Below, in pieces: positions 42,700 through 50,833 of a DNA stretch of 64,000 bases (position 1 is its first letter; each line of letters begins with the position of its first letter). Source of the stretch: Mesorhizobium jarvisii (GTDB taxonomy: Bacteria; Pseudomonadota; Alphaproteobacteria; Rhizobiales; Rhizobiaceae); assembly GCF_003601985.1 (NCBI RefSeq), contig NZ_QZXA01000005.1, positions 310,001-374,000 of the forward strand. The letters are read 5' to 3'. Under the pieces are notes generated by a model. It worked only from the letters and a program-made list of their open reading frames with translations, had not been told where the DNA came from and ran no database searches. The position numbers and the translations under genes were made by a program.

Positions 42700-43137
42700 A
42701 TGCGCCGACGCGACATGTTCCGCGCGGTTCTTGCCGGAACCGGGACGTTTCTTGGCCTGCGGGCCGCGCAGGCCGCGGCGACGGAAACCCCACGGCTGAA
42801 GGTTGCCTATCATCTGAGCGATGTGGACAAGGTCAACTTCGTGCTCGGCAACATCAAGAACCACTATGAGGGCACCGCCGGCAATGCCGACATCGTGCTG
42901 GTCGTGCATGGCCCGGCCCTGGCGAGCTTCAAGTCGAAGGGCATATCGGCCGCTATCTCCGGCCGCTTCGCCGGCCTGTTGCACCAAGGGCTCGAGCCGC
43001 AAGCCTGCGGCAACACCATGCGGGGCATGGATATTTCGCTCGCCGACCTGCTCGACGGCTTCCATGCCGCCGACAAGGGTGGCGTCGTGAAGCTCGCGGA
43101 ACTGCAAAGCCAGGGCTATGTCTATCTGCGCCCCTGA
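42700..43137 (+). CDS. Exported DsrE-family protein
   Basis: 145 aa from the ATG at 42700, with GAGGAGG upstream. The N-terminus MRRRDMFRAVLAGTGTFLGL resembles a Tat-type signal (RR before a hydrophobic stretch). The mature part has the DsrE/DsrF-like fold pattern: KVAYHLSDVDKVNFVLGNIK, DIVLVVHGPALASF, a Cys in EPQACGNTM, and a C-terminal KLAELQSQGYVYLRP. Relatives act in sulfur relay or are uncharacterised exported proteins. The conserved Cys could carry sulfur. It is divergent from the duplicated-domain exported protein. Confidence 0.85.
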   Translation: MRRRDMFRAVLAGTGTFLGLRAAQAAATETPRLKVAYHLSDVDKVNFVLGNIKNHYEGTAGNADIVLVVHGPALASFKSKGISAAISGRFAGLLHQGLEPQACGNTMRGMDISLADLLDGFHAADKGGVVKLAELQSQGYVYLRP

Positions 43138-43198
43138 GGCTTGAACACCGGGGTGGCAAAGGCCTACGAAGGGCGGCAGACATCCCGGAGGAACAACA

Positions 43199-43981
43199 GT
43201 GCCAGCCACCAATACACTCAGCATTCCCGATCTCGCCGGCAAGGCGGTGCTGGTCACCGGTGCCTCGACCGGTATCGGCGCGGCCCTCGCGCTGGCCTAT
43301 GCCGCGCAGAAATCCAGGGTGGCGCTGCATTACAATTCGAGCCAGGAGGCCGCCGAGAAACTCGCCAAGACCATTCGTGACAGCGGCGGCGAGGTGTTCC
43401 TCGTCCAGGGCGACTTTTCCGTTCCCGCCGACGTCGAGCGCGTCGTCGAGGACAGCGCGCAGCATTTCGGACGCCTCGACGGGCTGGTGAACAATGCCGG
43501 CGGCATGCTCGGCCGCATACCCTATGCCGACCAGACCGAAGCGCATTACGACGCGGTTATGGACCTCAATGCGCGTTCGGTGCTGACAGCCTCGCGCAAG
43601 GCGATGCCATGGCTGAAGAAGCAGGGCGGCTTCATCGTCAACACCTCGTCAATTGCCGCACGCAATGGTGCCGGCGGCGGCGCCGGCCTCTACGGCTCGG
43701 CCAAGGCCTTCGTCTCCAATGTCACACGCGGCATGGCCAAGGAACTGATCGGCTTCGGCATCCGCGTCAACGCCGTGGCCCCCGGCACGATTCTCACCCC
43801 TTTCCATGAGCGCTATTCGACCGAGGAGCAGATCAAGGGCATGGTCGCCACCATTCCGCAGGGCCGCGCCGGCACGGCGGAAGACTGCGTCGGCGCTTAC
43901 CTGTTCCTCTCGTCGGACCTGCTGAGCGGCTACATCACCGGCCAGGTGATCGAGGTGAATGGCGGCCAGTTGATGCCGTGA
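43199..43981 (+). CDS. Short-chain dehydrogenase/reductase
   Basis: 260 aa Rossmann-fold oxidoreductase. Cofactor motif VTGASTGIGAAL (residues 19-30), NNAGG, catalytic Ser in VNTSSIAARNG, and YGSAK with Y165 and K169. The C-terminal GYITGQVIEVNGGQLMP is standard. GTG start with GGAGG nine bases before. R residues after the first strand suggest NADP preference, with low certainty. It precedes a small monooxygenase-like gene on the same strand with 64 bp between them, so the two may be cotranscribed. Substrate unknown. Confidence 0.92.
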   Translation: MPATNTLSIPDLAGKAVLVTGASTGIGAALALAYAAQKSRVALHYNSSQEAAEKLAKTIRDSGGEVFLVQGDFSVPADVERVVEDSAQHFGRLDGLVNNAGGMLGRIPYADQTEAHYDAVMDLNARSVLTASRKAMPWLKKQGGFIVNTSSIAARNGAGGGAGLYGSAKAFVSNVTRGMAKELIGFGIRVNAVAPGTILTPFHERYSTEEQIKGMVATIPQGRAGTAEDCVGAYLFLSSDLLSGYITGQVIEVNGGQLMP

Positions 43982-44045
43982 CCGGCTATCTGCATACTGA
44001 CGGTCCGCATACTCTTGTCGAAGACTTTGAAGGGGAGACAGCTGA

Positions 44046-44354
44046 ATGTACGGACTGATCGGCAAGATGCGGGCGGCGCGCGGCCAGCGCGACTCGGTCA
44101 TGGACGTGCTGCGCGCCAGCACCGGCGCCCTGCCGGGCTGCCTGAGCTATATCGTCGCCACCGACCCGGCCGACGCCGATGCGATCTGGGTGACCGAAGT
44201 GTGGACGGACCAGGCAAGCCACAAGGCCTCGCTGCAACTTCCGGAAGTTCAGGCGGCCATCGCCAAGGCGCGCCCCTTCATCGCCGGCTTCGAGTTCCAG
44301 GTGGAGACCCATCCGGTCGGCGGCTTCGGGTTGCCTGACGGCAAGACGGGCTGA
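44046..44354 (+). CDS. Putative quinol monooxygenase (ABM domain)
   Basis: 102 aa dimeric alpha-beta barrel of the antibiotic biosynthesis monooxygenase type: MYGLIGKMRAARGQRDSVMD, then CLSYIVATDPADADAIWVTE, VWTDQASHKASLQLPEVQAA and a final FEFQVETHPVGG. Relatives such as YgiN oxidise quinols without cofactor, while others are of unknown function. AAGGGGAGACAGCTGA provides a binding site just upstream. The neighbouring SDR gene may supply or use its product; this is speculative. Confidence 0.85.
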   Translation: MYGLIGKMRAARGQRDSVMDVLRASTGALPGCLSYIVATDPADADAIWVTEVWTDQASHKASLQLPEVQAAIAKARPFIAGFEFQVETHPVGGFGLPDGKTG

Positions 44355-44421
44355 GGCCTTCGGGCAGTTTTTTCAGCACGGCGGGGTTCGCATCGCCGTA
44401 CTTGGCGTCTAAGACCGAAAC

Positions 44422-45519
44422 ATGGATTCCTCGGCGCAGCCTCCCGACCAGCTTGCCACCGAGCGCATAGCGCGTATGGGCAAGCCCTGGCAATGGCTGG
44501 TCCTGCTCACCATCTCGGCCCTGTTCGCCAGCGCGCTCGAACTGGCCGCTCTGCCGGCGGCGCTGCTGATCGGACCGATGCTGGCGGCGATCGTCGCCGG
44601 CACCAATGGCGCCACGGTGCGGGTGCCGCGCCTGCTGTTCGGCTCCGCCCAGGCCATTGTCGGCTGTCTCGTCGCCGCGTCGATCTCGGCCGACATCTTT
44701 CCCGTCTTCTATGCCGAGTGGCCGCTGTTCCTGGGCGTGGTGATTGCGACAGTCGCGGCCTCCAGCCTGCTTGGCTGGCTGATCAGCCGCTGGCGCATCC
44801 TGCCCGGCACCACCGCCGTCTGGGGCTCTTCGCCTGGCGCCGCCACCGCCATGGTGCTGATGGCCGGCGCTTTCGGCGCCGACCAACGCCTCGTCGCCTT
44901 CATGCAGTATCTGCGGGTCATCTTCGTTTCGATGACGGCGGCGATCGTCGCCAAGATGTGGATCGACACATCGGGCATCGAAGTCCCGCCCATCATCTGG
45001 TTTCCGCCTATCGATGCCCAAGCCTTCGCCGCCACGTCAGGTATCGCGCTGGTCGGCGGCCTTGCGGGGAAGCTGTGCCGGCTGCCCTCGCCCTTCTTTC
45101 TCGGCACCTTCATCTTCGGCACCGTCGTCCATCTCGGCCTTGGCGTCGAGATGCAGCTGCCGCCCTGGCTGCTGGCAATCAGCTACGCCATGGTCGGCTG
45201 GTCGATCGGGCTGAACTTCACCAGGCCGATCCTGCGCCATGCGACGCGTGCTCTGCCGCAGATCATCGCCTCGATCGTGGCGCTGATCGCCTTTTGCGGC
45301 GGGCTCGCCTTCCTGATCAGCCATCTCCTGGGCATCGATCCGCTGACTGCCTATCTGGCGACCAGTCCCGGCGGCATGGACAGCGTCGTCATCATCGCCG
45401 CCGCGGCGCAGAACGTCGACATCTCCTTCGTCATGGCGCTGCAATCGGCCCGGTTCCTGGTCGTGCTGCTCGTCGGCCCGAGCGTCGCCCGGCTGGTTGC
45501 CAGAAGCATCCGGGACTGA
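44422..45519 (+). CDS. AbrB-family membrane protein
   Basis: 365 aa inner-membrane protein with about ten hydrophobic segments in two repeats, each with a GSSPGAA/TSPGGMD-like turn: VWGSSPGAATAMVLMAGAFG and YLATSPGGMDSVVIIAAAAQ. This is the AbrB family, often mislabelled ammonia monooxygenase; it is unrelated to that enzyme. Its transport substrate is unknown, and some members are linked to regulator-like phenotypes. Convergent with a LysR gene. Confidence 0.88.
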   Translation: MDSSAQPPDQLATERIARMGKPWQWLVLLTISALFASALELAALPAALLIGPMLAAIVAGTNGATVRVPRLLFGSAQAIVGCLVAASISADIFPVFYAEWPLFLGVVIATVAASSLLGWLISRWRILPGTTAVWGSSPGAATAMVLMAGAFGADQRLVAFMQYLRVIFVSMTAAIVAKMWIDTSGIEVPPIIWFPPIDAQAFAATSGIALVGGLAGKLCRLPSPFFLGTFIFGTVVHLGLGVEMQLPPWLLAISYAMVGWSIGLNFTRPILRHATRALPQIIASIVALIAFCGGLAFLISHLLGIDPLTAYLATSPGGMDSVVIIAAAAQNVDISFVMALQSARFLVVLLVGPSVARLVARSIRD

Positions 45520-45548
45520 CAGGCTGCAGCGCTTTCGGTGCCCACTCT

Positions 45549-46448
45549 TCACCCCCACCGGCCGGCAGCCGCCGCAAGCCGCTCGGGAAGGAAATCGACA
45601 AAGACCCGCACCTTTGGCGACAGATGGCGATTGGAGGGCCACAGCATCCGGAACTGGCCACGGCCGTCGATATAATCGTCCAGCACGGTCCGCAGCCTTC
45701 CGTCCAGCAACGCCTCGCGGACCAGGAAATCGGGCATGCAGGCGATGCCGAGCCCGGCGACCGTGGCACCCTTCAAGGCCTCCATATTGTTGCAGGTCAG
45801 CTTCGAGCGGGTCTGCGGTTCGGCGCTTCCGGTCGTGAATGGCCACTCCAGCAGCCTGCCGCTGTTGAGAAAGCGAAAGTTTATGCCGAAATGCCTGGTG
45901 AGATCCGCCGGTTTGTCGGGCGTGCCATGGCGCTCGAGATAGGAAGGCGCCGCGCACAAAAGCATACGAAAGGGTCCAACGGGTCTCGACACCAGTCGTG
46001 AATCGGGCAGCTCGCCGCTGCGGATCGCGACGTCGATACCTTCCTCGATGACGTCGACCACGCGGTCGTTGAAATCGATGTCGAGTTCGATCTCGGGATA
46101 GCGGGACATGAACTCCGACAGCACCGGCAAAAGCAGATGATAGGTGACAATCGGGGTCGAGACGCGCAGCCGTCCGTGCGGCGTTTCCCGCGTCCGCGAC
46201 AGCATCGCCTCGGCATCGTCGATGTCGTCGAGGATGCGGCGCACCCGCTCATTGAACAGCCTGCCCTCTTCCGTCAGGCCGACGCGCCGCGTGCTGCGCT
46301 GCAGGAGCCGCACGCCGAGCTCCTGTTCGAGCCTTGCGACGCTCTTGCCGACGGCGGAGGCCGAAATGCCGAGCGCCCGGCCAGCAGCGATGAAACTGCC
46401 AAACTCGGCGGTGCGGGCGAAGGCCAACAGGCCACTGAGACGATCCAT
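45549..46448 (-). CDS. LysR-family transcriptional regulator
   Basis: 299 aa from the ATG at 46448 (MDRLSGLLAFARTAEFGSFI); codons further upstream belong to the promoter region. The winged helix contains ALGISASAVGKSVARLEQEL, and the C-terminal domain starts at RLRVSTPIVTYHLLLPVLSE. It is of the type commonly paired with exporters. It is divergent from an MFS drug-exporter gene with an imperfect dyad between them, and is thus its likely regulator. Confidence 0.92.
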   Translation of the reverse strand: MDRLSGLLAFARTAEFGSFIAAGRALGISASAVGKSVARLEQELGVRLLQRSTRRVGLTEEGRLFNERVRRILDDIDDAEAMLSRTRETPHGRLRVSTPIVTYHLLLPVLSEFMSRYPEIELDIDFNDRVVDVIEEGIDVAIRSGELPDSRLVSRPVGPFRMLLCAAPSYLERHGTPDKPADLTRHFGINFRFLNSGRLLEWPFTTGSAEPQTRSKLTCNNMEALKGATVAGLGIACMPDFLVREALLDGRLRTVLDDYIDGRGQFRMLWPSNRHLSPKVRVFVDFLPERLAAAAGRWG

Positions 46449-46477
46449 CGTAATCTTCCATTCGAGCGTTTCAGTCC

Positions 46478-46500
46478 GGTATATCAGGAGATATAATACC
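46478..46500. promoter_or_regulatory. Candidate operator between lysR and the MFS exporter
   Basis: Imperfect dyad: GGTATATC (46478-46485), AGGA, then GATATAATACC (46490-46500), so GGTA/TACC outer and TATC/GATA inner arms. It lies 30 bases upstream of the lysR start and 95 upstream of the MFS start, in an AT-rich patch that could hold a promoter for either gene. Confidence 0.45.
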
Positions 46501-46594
46501 ATTTTTCCGGAAAGGCTGCTGACCTATCTTGTCGTTGCGACGGCGCCGCGACCCACGCGCATGCCGACGGATGCTGCTTCAGATAGGAAAATTC

Positions 46595-48127
46595 ATGACC
46601 TCGAAGACCACAACCGGCCCAGCCGAGCGATGGCTCGTGCTCTTGTCGGTATGCCTTGCCGCGATGACCATGCCCTTGACCTTCACCGGCCCGGCCGTCG
46701 CACTCTCACGCATCGCGGCCGATCTCGGCGGCAGCCCGATCGCGCTCAACTGGGTGACGAACGCCTTCATGCTGACCTTCGGCGCCAGCCTGATGGCGGC
46801 TGGAGCGCTGGCCGACAACCACGGCCGCAAGCGCATCTTCCTCGCCGGCCTCTGCCTCTATGTCCTGGCGTCGCTCGGCGCGATGCTGGCGCCCGGCATC
46901 GTCTGGTTCGACATGTTCAGGGCCGCGCAAGGCATCGGCGGTGCCTTGGCCTTCGCCGGCGGCGCCTCCGCACTTGCCCAGGAATTCGAAGGGCCCCTGC
47001 GGCTGCGCGCCTTCTCCTTCCTCGGCACAAGTTTCGGCATCGGCCTCGCCTTCGGTCCGATCGCCTCGGGCTTGCTCATCTCCGCATTCGGCTGGCGGTC
47101 GATCTTTGTTCTGGTGGCAGTGCTGGCGATTGCCTCGGCGGTGCTTGGCATGCGCACTATCCGGGAATCGCGCGACCCGGATGCGACCGGCCTCGACTGG
47201 GCGGGAGCCGGCACTTTCACGACAGCACTGGCCTTGCTGACCTATGGTGTACTGCAGGCGCCGCAGAGCGGCTGGACCGATCCCCTGGTCGTCACGCTGC
47301 TCGCCGCGGCAGCCCTCTTCTTCGCCGCTTTCATTATCGTCGAGCGACGCGTGCGCCGGCCAATGCTCGACCTCACGCTGTTTCGCTTCCCCCGCTTCGT
47401 CGGCGTCCAGTTCCTGGCGGCGGCGCCCGCCTATGGCTTCGTCGTCCTGCTGGTGCTTCTGCCGATCCGCTTCATCGGCATTGAAGGGATGAGCGAGATC
47501 GAGGCCGGGCAATTGATGATCTGCCTTTCGGGGCCGTTGCTGATCCTGCCCTTGCTTGCCGGCCAGCTGGCGCGCTGGATCGCTCCGGCCACGATCTGCG
47601 GCGCTGGCCTGCTCATCGCCGCCGCCGGCCTCGTCTGGCTGAGCCTGACGCCGCCGGTCGCCGTCGCGCTTGTGGCGCCGCTTGTGCTGATCGGTATCGG
47701 CATCGCTTTGCCCTGGGGACTGATGGACGGGCTCGCCGTCAGCGTCGTGCCGCGCGAGCGCGCAGGCATGGCGGTCGGCATCTTCAACACCACGCGTGTC
47801 GCTTGCGAGGGCGTGGCGGTGGCCATTGTCATGGCGACCCTGTCAGGCTTCACCGCGGCGCAACTCGCTACTCAAGGAGCATCTTCCAGGGATGCGGCCG
47901 CCGCGGCGCAGCTGTTGGTGACCGGCAATGTCGGTGAAACGGCGCAGCATCTGCCAACGGCCAACGCCGCAACCCTGGTCCAGGCCTATGAGACGGCTTT
48001 CGACAGGCTGCTGATCGTGCTGGCGGCAATCACCATCGTCACCGCCCTCGTCGTCTTCCTCGGCCTGCGTCGCGGATCGGCGGCGCAGCACGAGCCTGTT
48101 TCTGTGCCGGTTTGCCAGGAAGGATAG
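46595..48127 (+). CDS. MFS exporter (DHA2 family, 14-span type)
   Basis: 510 aa with about 14 hydrophobic segments, the EmrB/QacA class of proton-driven multidrug exporters. Motif A appears as GALADNHGRKRIFLAGLCLY, and motif C-like GTSFGIGLAFGPIASGLL in span 5. The ATG at 46595 (GATAGGA upstream) is chosen over the open frame from 46529. Divergent from the LysR regulator, which probably controls it. Substrate unknown. Confidence 0.9.
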   Translation: MTSKTTTGPAERWLVLLSVCLAAMTMPLTFTGPAVALSRIAADLGGSPIALNWVTNAFMLTFGASLMAAGALADNHGRKRIFLAGLCLYVLASLGAMLAPGIVWFDMFRAAQGIGGALAFAGGASALAQEFEGPLRLRAFSFLGTSFGIGLAFGPIASGLLISAFGWRSIFVLVAVLAIASAVLGMRTIRESRDPDATGLDWAGAGTFTTALALLTYGVLQAPQSGWTDPLVVTLLAAAALFFAAFIIVERRVRRPMLDLTLFRFPRFVGVQFLAAAPAYGFVVLLVLLPIRFIGIEGMSEIEAGQLMICLSGPLLILPLLAGQLARWIAPATICGAGLLIAAAGLVWLSLTPPVAVALVAPLVLIGIGIALPWGLMDGLAVSVVPRERAGMAVGIFNTTRVACEGVAVAIVMATLSGFTAAQLATQGASSRDAAAAAQLLVTGNVGETAQHLPTANAATLVQAYETAFDRLLIVLAAITIVTALVVFLGLRRGSAAQHEPVSVPVCQEG

Positions 48128-48142
48128 CTGGCTCAGCCTTTG

Positions 48143-48456
48143 TCAGGTGATGACAAGGCTCGCTATACGGTCGCCATCCAGCGTGAAGGTCATGTCGCCC
48201 TCGCCGTTGAAGCCCTTGCCCTCGACGGCGATGCGAACGCGATAGACGCCTTCCGTCGGCGTGATGCCGACGACGCTCAGGTTCGACTTCACGCCGATAT
48301 TGTCGGACTGGTTCCGCGGGCGATCTGCTCGCGCCCCTGGAACGATCGTCCCCAGTCGCTCAAGAATGCGTCGTCGGCAAAGGTGTTGAGAAAGGCTTCG
48401 GTATCACCTTCATTGGTGGCCTCGACAAAGCGACGGATGGGGTCGGGGGTCGTCAT
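48143..48456 (-). pseudogene. NTF2-like (SnoaL-type) protein gene with a frameshift
   Basis: From the ATG at 48456, which overlaps the stop of the esterase gene (TGATG), the frame reads MTTPDPIRRFVEATNEGDTE and AFLNTFADDAFLSDWGRSFQ, then GREQIARG, and then ends early at GTSPTISA. Inserting one base between 48315 and 48316 restores WNQSDNIGVKSNLSVVGITP and a normal C-terminus (VEGKGFNGEGDMTFTLDGDR) to the TGA at 48143. The restored product of about 104 aa is a SnoaL/NTF2-fold protein. Either a real single-base deletion or a sequence error. Third gene of the ATP-grasp/esterase unit. Confidence 0.8.
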
Positions 48457-49232
48457 CAATCGAGCCTGTACATCAGATCATCATCCAGCCAGCGGCCGAA
48501 GAAATAGACCAGCTGCTTGTGCCACCATGGCCAGTCATGGCTGACGTCGCCGCCCCAATAGTCGACCCAGGCGGGAATGGATTTGTCGCGCAGGATCTGT
48601 TCCAGCTGGCGCGTCTCGACCAGCATGCGCTCTTCCCAGGCGCCCTGCCCGCAGCAGAAGATCAGCCGCAGCGCCTTCAGCCGCGCCAAAAGCTTCGGAT
48701 CGACGATGCCGGGCAGGTAATCGAGCGGCGAGTTGTAGAAGATGTCGCCCTCCAGCGCCTTGCCGAAGAAGTCGCGAGCCGAATAGACCCCCGACAGCGA
48801 GATGACGCCACTGGCGAGTTCGGGAAAGCGGAAGACGAAATTCGACGAATGGTAGCCGCCCATCGAACAGCCTGAAAACAACGGCTTCAGTCTGCGCCCG
48901 CCATTGGCAGCCGATGCGGCGGACAGGATTTCCGGCAGCGCCTCCTCGCGCATATAGCGGAAATAGGCCTCGTGGCGGCCGATGCGATGCGCGGCGTCGG
49001 CATGCTTGTCGAAGAAGGATTCCGAATCGATGCCGTCGACCGTGAACAGCTGGATGCGGCCGGTATCGATGAACTCGGCCAAAGCGCCCACCCCGCCGGA
49101 ATCCTCGAACTGGTAGAACCGCCCCTGCGAGGTCGGGAACACCACCACGGGCCGGCCGGCATGACCGTAGCGCTTGTATTCCATGTCGCGGCCGAGCTTG
49201 CCGGAGAAATGCTTGTGATAGGAGATGTCCAT
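48456..49232 (-). CDS. Esterase-fold hydrolase (alpha/beta, PF00756-like)
   Basis: 258 aa from the ATG at 49232. Alpha/beta hydrolase of the esterase D/antigen-85-like group: nucleophile S123 in SGCSMGGYHSS, probable catalytic His in GDVSHDWPWWH. GRPVVVFPTSQGRFYQFEDS is characteristic of this subgroup. No signal peptide, so cytoplasmic. Encoded directly after the ATP-grasp gene (five bases between) and overlapping the next start, so the two enzymes probably act in one pathway. Substrate unknown, perhaps an ester made or used by the ligase. Confidence 0.85.
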   Translation of the reverse strand: MDISYHKHFSGKLGRDMEYKRYGHAGRPVVVFPTSQGRFYQFEDSGGVGALAEFIDTGRIQLFTVDGIDSESFFDKHADAAHRIGRHEAYFRYMREEALPEILSAASAANGGRRLKPLFSGCSMGGYHSSNFVFRFPELASGVISLSGVYSARDFFGKALEGDIFYNSPLDYLPGIVDPKLLARLKALRLIFCCGQGAWEERMLVETRQLEQILRDKSIPAWVDYWGGDVSHDWPWWHKQLVYFFGRWLDDDLMYRLD

Positions 49233-49236
49233 CGCC

Positions 49237-50403
49237 TCAGGCCTTTTCCGCATGGATATAGGCGACCGCCTCGCGCAGCGCCGCCTGATCCTTCGAGCGC
49301 ATCTGATAGGCGTAATTTCCCATGGCGCGGCTGAAAACCTCTTCGATGGCCTGATGGTGGACGATCTTGTCGCGGTGCGCCGCTAGCACGTCCTCATGGC
49401 TGTGCAAATAGTGGAGGTGCCGCTTGCGACTGGCATAGGCGGTGAAATACTTGCCCTCATATGGCCCGCCGGCGGCGTCCTTGACCACCATGTCGGCCCA
49501 TGCCGCGTAGACGTCGATGTCGAACGTGTAGTTGATGGCGTCGGTCATCCAGGCGCCGGGCGGCCGCATGTTGACCTCCAGCGCGATGATCCGGTCGTCC
49601 CTGGTCTCGAACAGCTCGATGTGGAAGAAGCGCTCGCGCACGTCGAACGCCTTCAGGATCTTGCGGCCGGCCTCCTCGACCGCTGGCCTGATATGGGGAA
49701 AGCAGGTGTAGCTCATATGGCGGTCCTTGTTGACCACCTCCATGACGCTCTGGTCGTAGCGGTGGCTGGCCGCCAGCACCACCTCGCCGTCGCGGTTGAC
49801 CAGCCCGTCATAGGTCACCACCAGCCCCTCGATGAATTGCTCCATGACGAAGGTCACGTCCTCGGGCTTGTCCCGGAAGAACTGGTCGAGCTCCCCTGTG
49901 TTGGAGATCTTAAAAGTGTTGGAAGCGCCAGAGCCGCTGTCGGGCTTCACCACCACGGGATAGCCGACGCGGCGGATGAAAGTCATGGCGCCGGCGCGGT
50001 CGGAGCATTTGCGCTGCGCGATGGTCTCGACGCCGCTCTTGCGGAAAAAGGCGCGCATGCGGCTCTTGCGCTTCAGGTTCTTCACGAAATCGAGCTTGGT
50101 GCCGTAGATGTTGAAGTCGGTGCGGATGTTGGCTTCCAGCTCTAGCCAGTGTTCGTTGAGCGATTCGAACCGGTCGACGCGGCCCCATTTGTGGATGAAA
50201 TGCCCCATCGCCCGGAACACCGGATCGTAGTCCTCCATGTCGGCGACGCGGTAATATTCCGAAAGCGCTGCCTTCAGCCTGCCGTCAAGCGCGTCATAGG
50301 GCGCATCGCCAATGCCGAGCACGGTGGCTCCGGCCTTCTTCAGCCGGTCGCAGAAATCGGCGCCGTTGGTCGGAAAATGCGGCGAAAAGAACACGAAATT
50401 CAT
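49237..50403 (-). CDS. ATP-grasp family ligase
   Basis: 388 aa from the ATG at 50403 (GGGAGG nine bases upstream on its strand). N-terminal Rossmann-like part (MNFVFFSPHFPTNGADFCDR) and an ATP-grasp core: YPVVVKPDSGSGASNTF, VTFVMEQFIEGLVVTYDGLV and metal-binding IIALEVNMRPPGAWM. Such enzymes join a carboxylate to an amine or thiol through an acyl phosphate. It is coupled to an esterase and an NTF2-like gene, suggesting a small biosynthetic or modification pathway. No carrier protein or peptide precursor is seen nearby. Substrates unknown. Confidence 0.87.
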   Translation of the reverse strand: MNFVFFSPHFPTNGADFCDRLKKAGATVLGIGDAPYDALDGRLKAALSEYYRVADMEDYDPVFRAMGHFIHKWGRVDRFESLNEHWLELEANIRTDFNIYGTKLDFVKNLKRKSRMRAFFRKSGVETIAQRKCSDRAGAMTFIRRVGYPVVVKPDSGSGASNTFKISNTGELDQFFRDKPEDVTFVMEQFIEGLVVTYDGLVNRDGEVVLAASHRYDQSVMEVVNKDRHMSYTCFPHIRPAVEEAGRKILKAFDVRERFFHIELFETRDDRIIALEVNMRPPGAWMTDAINYTFDIDVYAAWADMVVKDAAGGPYEGKYFTAYASRKRHLHYLHSHEDVLAAHRDKIVHHQAIEEVFSRAMGNYAYQMRSKDQAALREAVAYIHAEKA

Positions 50404-50560
50404 CGACAACCACCTCCCGGTGACAGGGCACCGCAGCCCCGTCGGCATCCAAGTCTGGCGCATTTGCGGCGCCTGGGGAAGAGCACCGGCATTTGGGATA
50501 ATGTTCAACGGATTCAGCCCCCGCTTGCCTCTGCCGGGGCGCTCCTGTATGAGAACCGGC

Positions 50561-50677
50561 ATGAACACGCGCGCCACCATCGCTTCCCGTCAGACCGGCT
50601 TTGCCGGCGAGACCGTGCGCGCGCTTGCCTCGACCCTGCTTCTTCTCGGCCTTATCGGCGATCGCCGGGTTCGCTGA
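50561..50677 (+). CDS. Putative leuA leader peptide
   Basis: 38-codon open frame, MNTRATIASRQTGFAGETVR followed by ALASTLLLLGLIGDRRVR. It has four consecutive Leu codons (CTG CTT CTT CTC) and six Leu among thirteen residues, plus Ile and Val. It sits 156 bases before leuA on the same strand. This composition is what a leucine-responsive attenuator leader would need. An in-frame ATG at 50549 would add four residues. The ribosome binding site is weak. The role is inferred from position and codon content. Confidence 0.7.
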   Translation: MNTRATIASRQTGFAGETVRALASTLLLLGLIGDRRVR

Positions 50678-50721
50678 AGGAGCGCCCGGCGGTCGAACCG
50701 CCGCGCAAGCGCATGCTCCTT
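50677..50721 (+). promoter_or_regulatory. Hairpin after the leuA leader peptide
   Basis: Outer stem AAGGAGC (50677-50683) with GCTCCTT (50715-50721), inner stem CGGCGGT (50687-50693) with ACCGCCG (50697-50703). The outer stem starts at the last base of the leader stop codon. No clean T-run follows, so if this is an attenuator it may act on translation or need another pairing that I have not resolved. Confidence 0.5.
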
Positions 50722-50833
50722 AGCCAGTCTCAAAATTGGCAGTCACATCAAGCGAACGAAAAAATCTGGTAAAGGCGCCACTCGCCAGCCATCCGTCCGA
50801 GACGGATCCGAGGGCCGCCGGGAGAACAAGACG

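Noticed and set aside
44422..45519. Ammonia monooxygenase
   Set aside because: A historical mislabel for AbrB-family membrane proteins; no copper-enzyme features.
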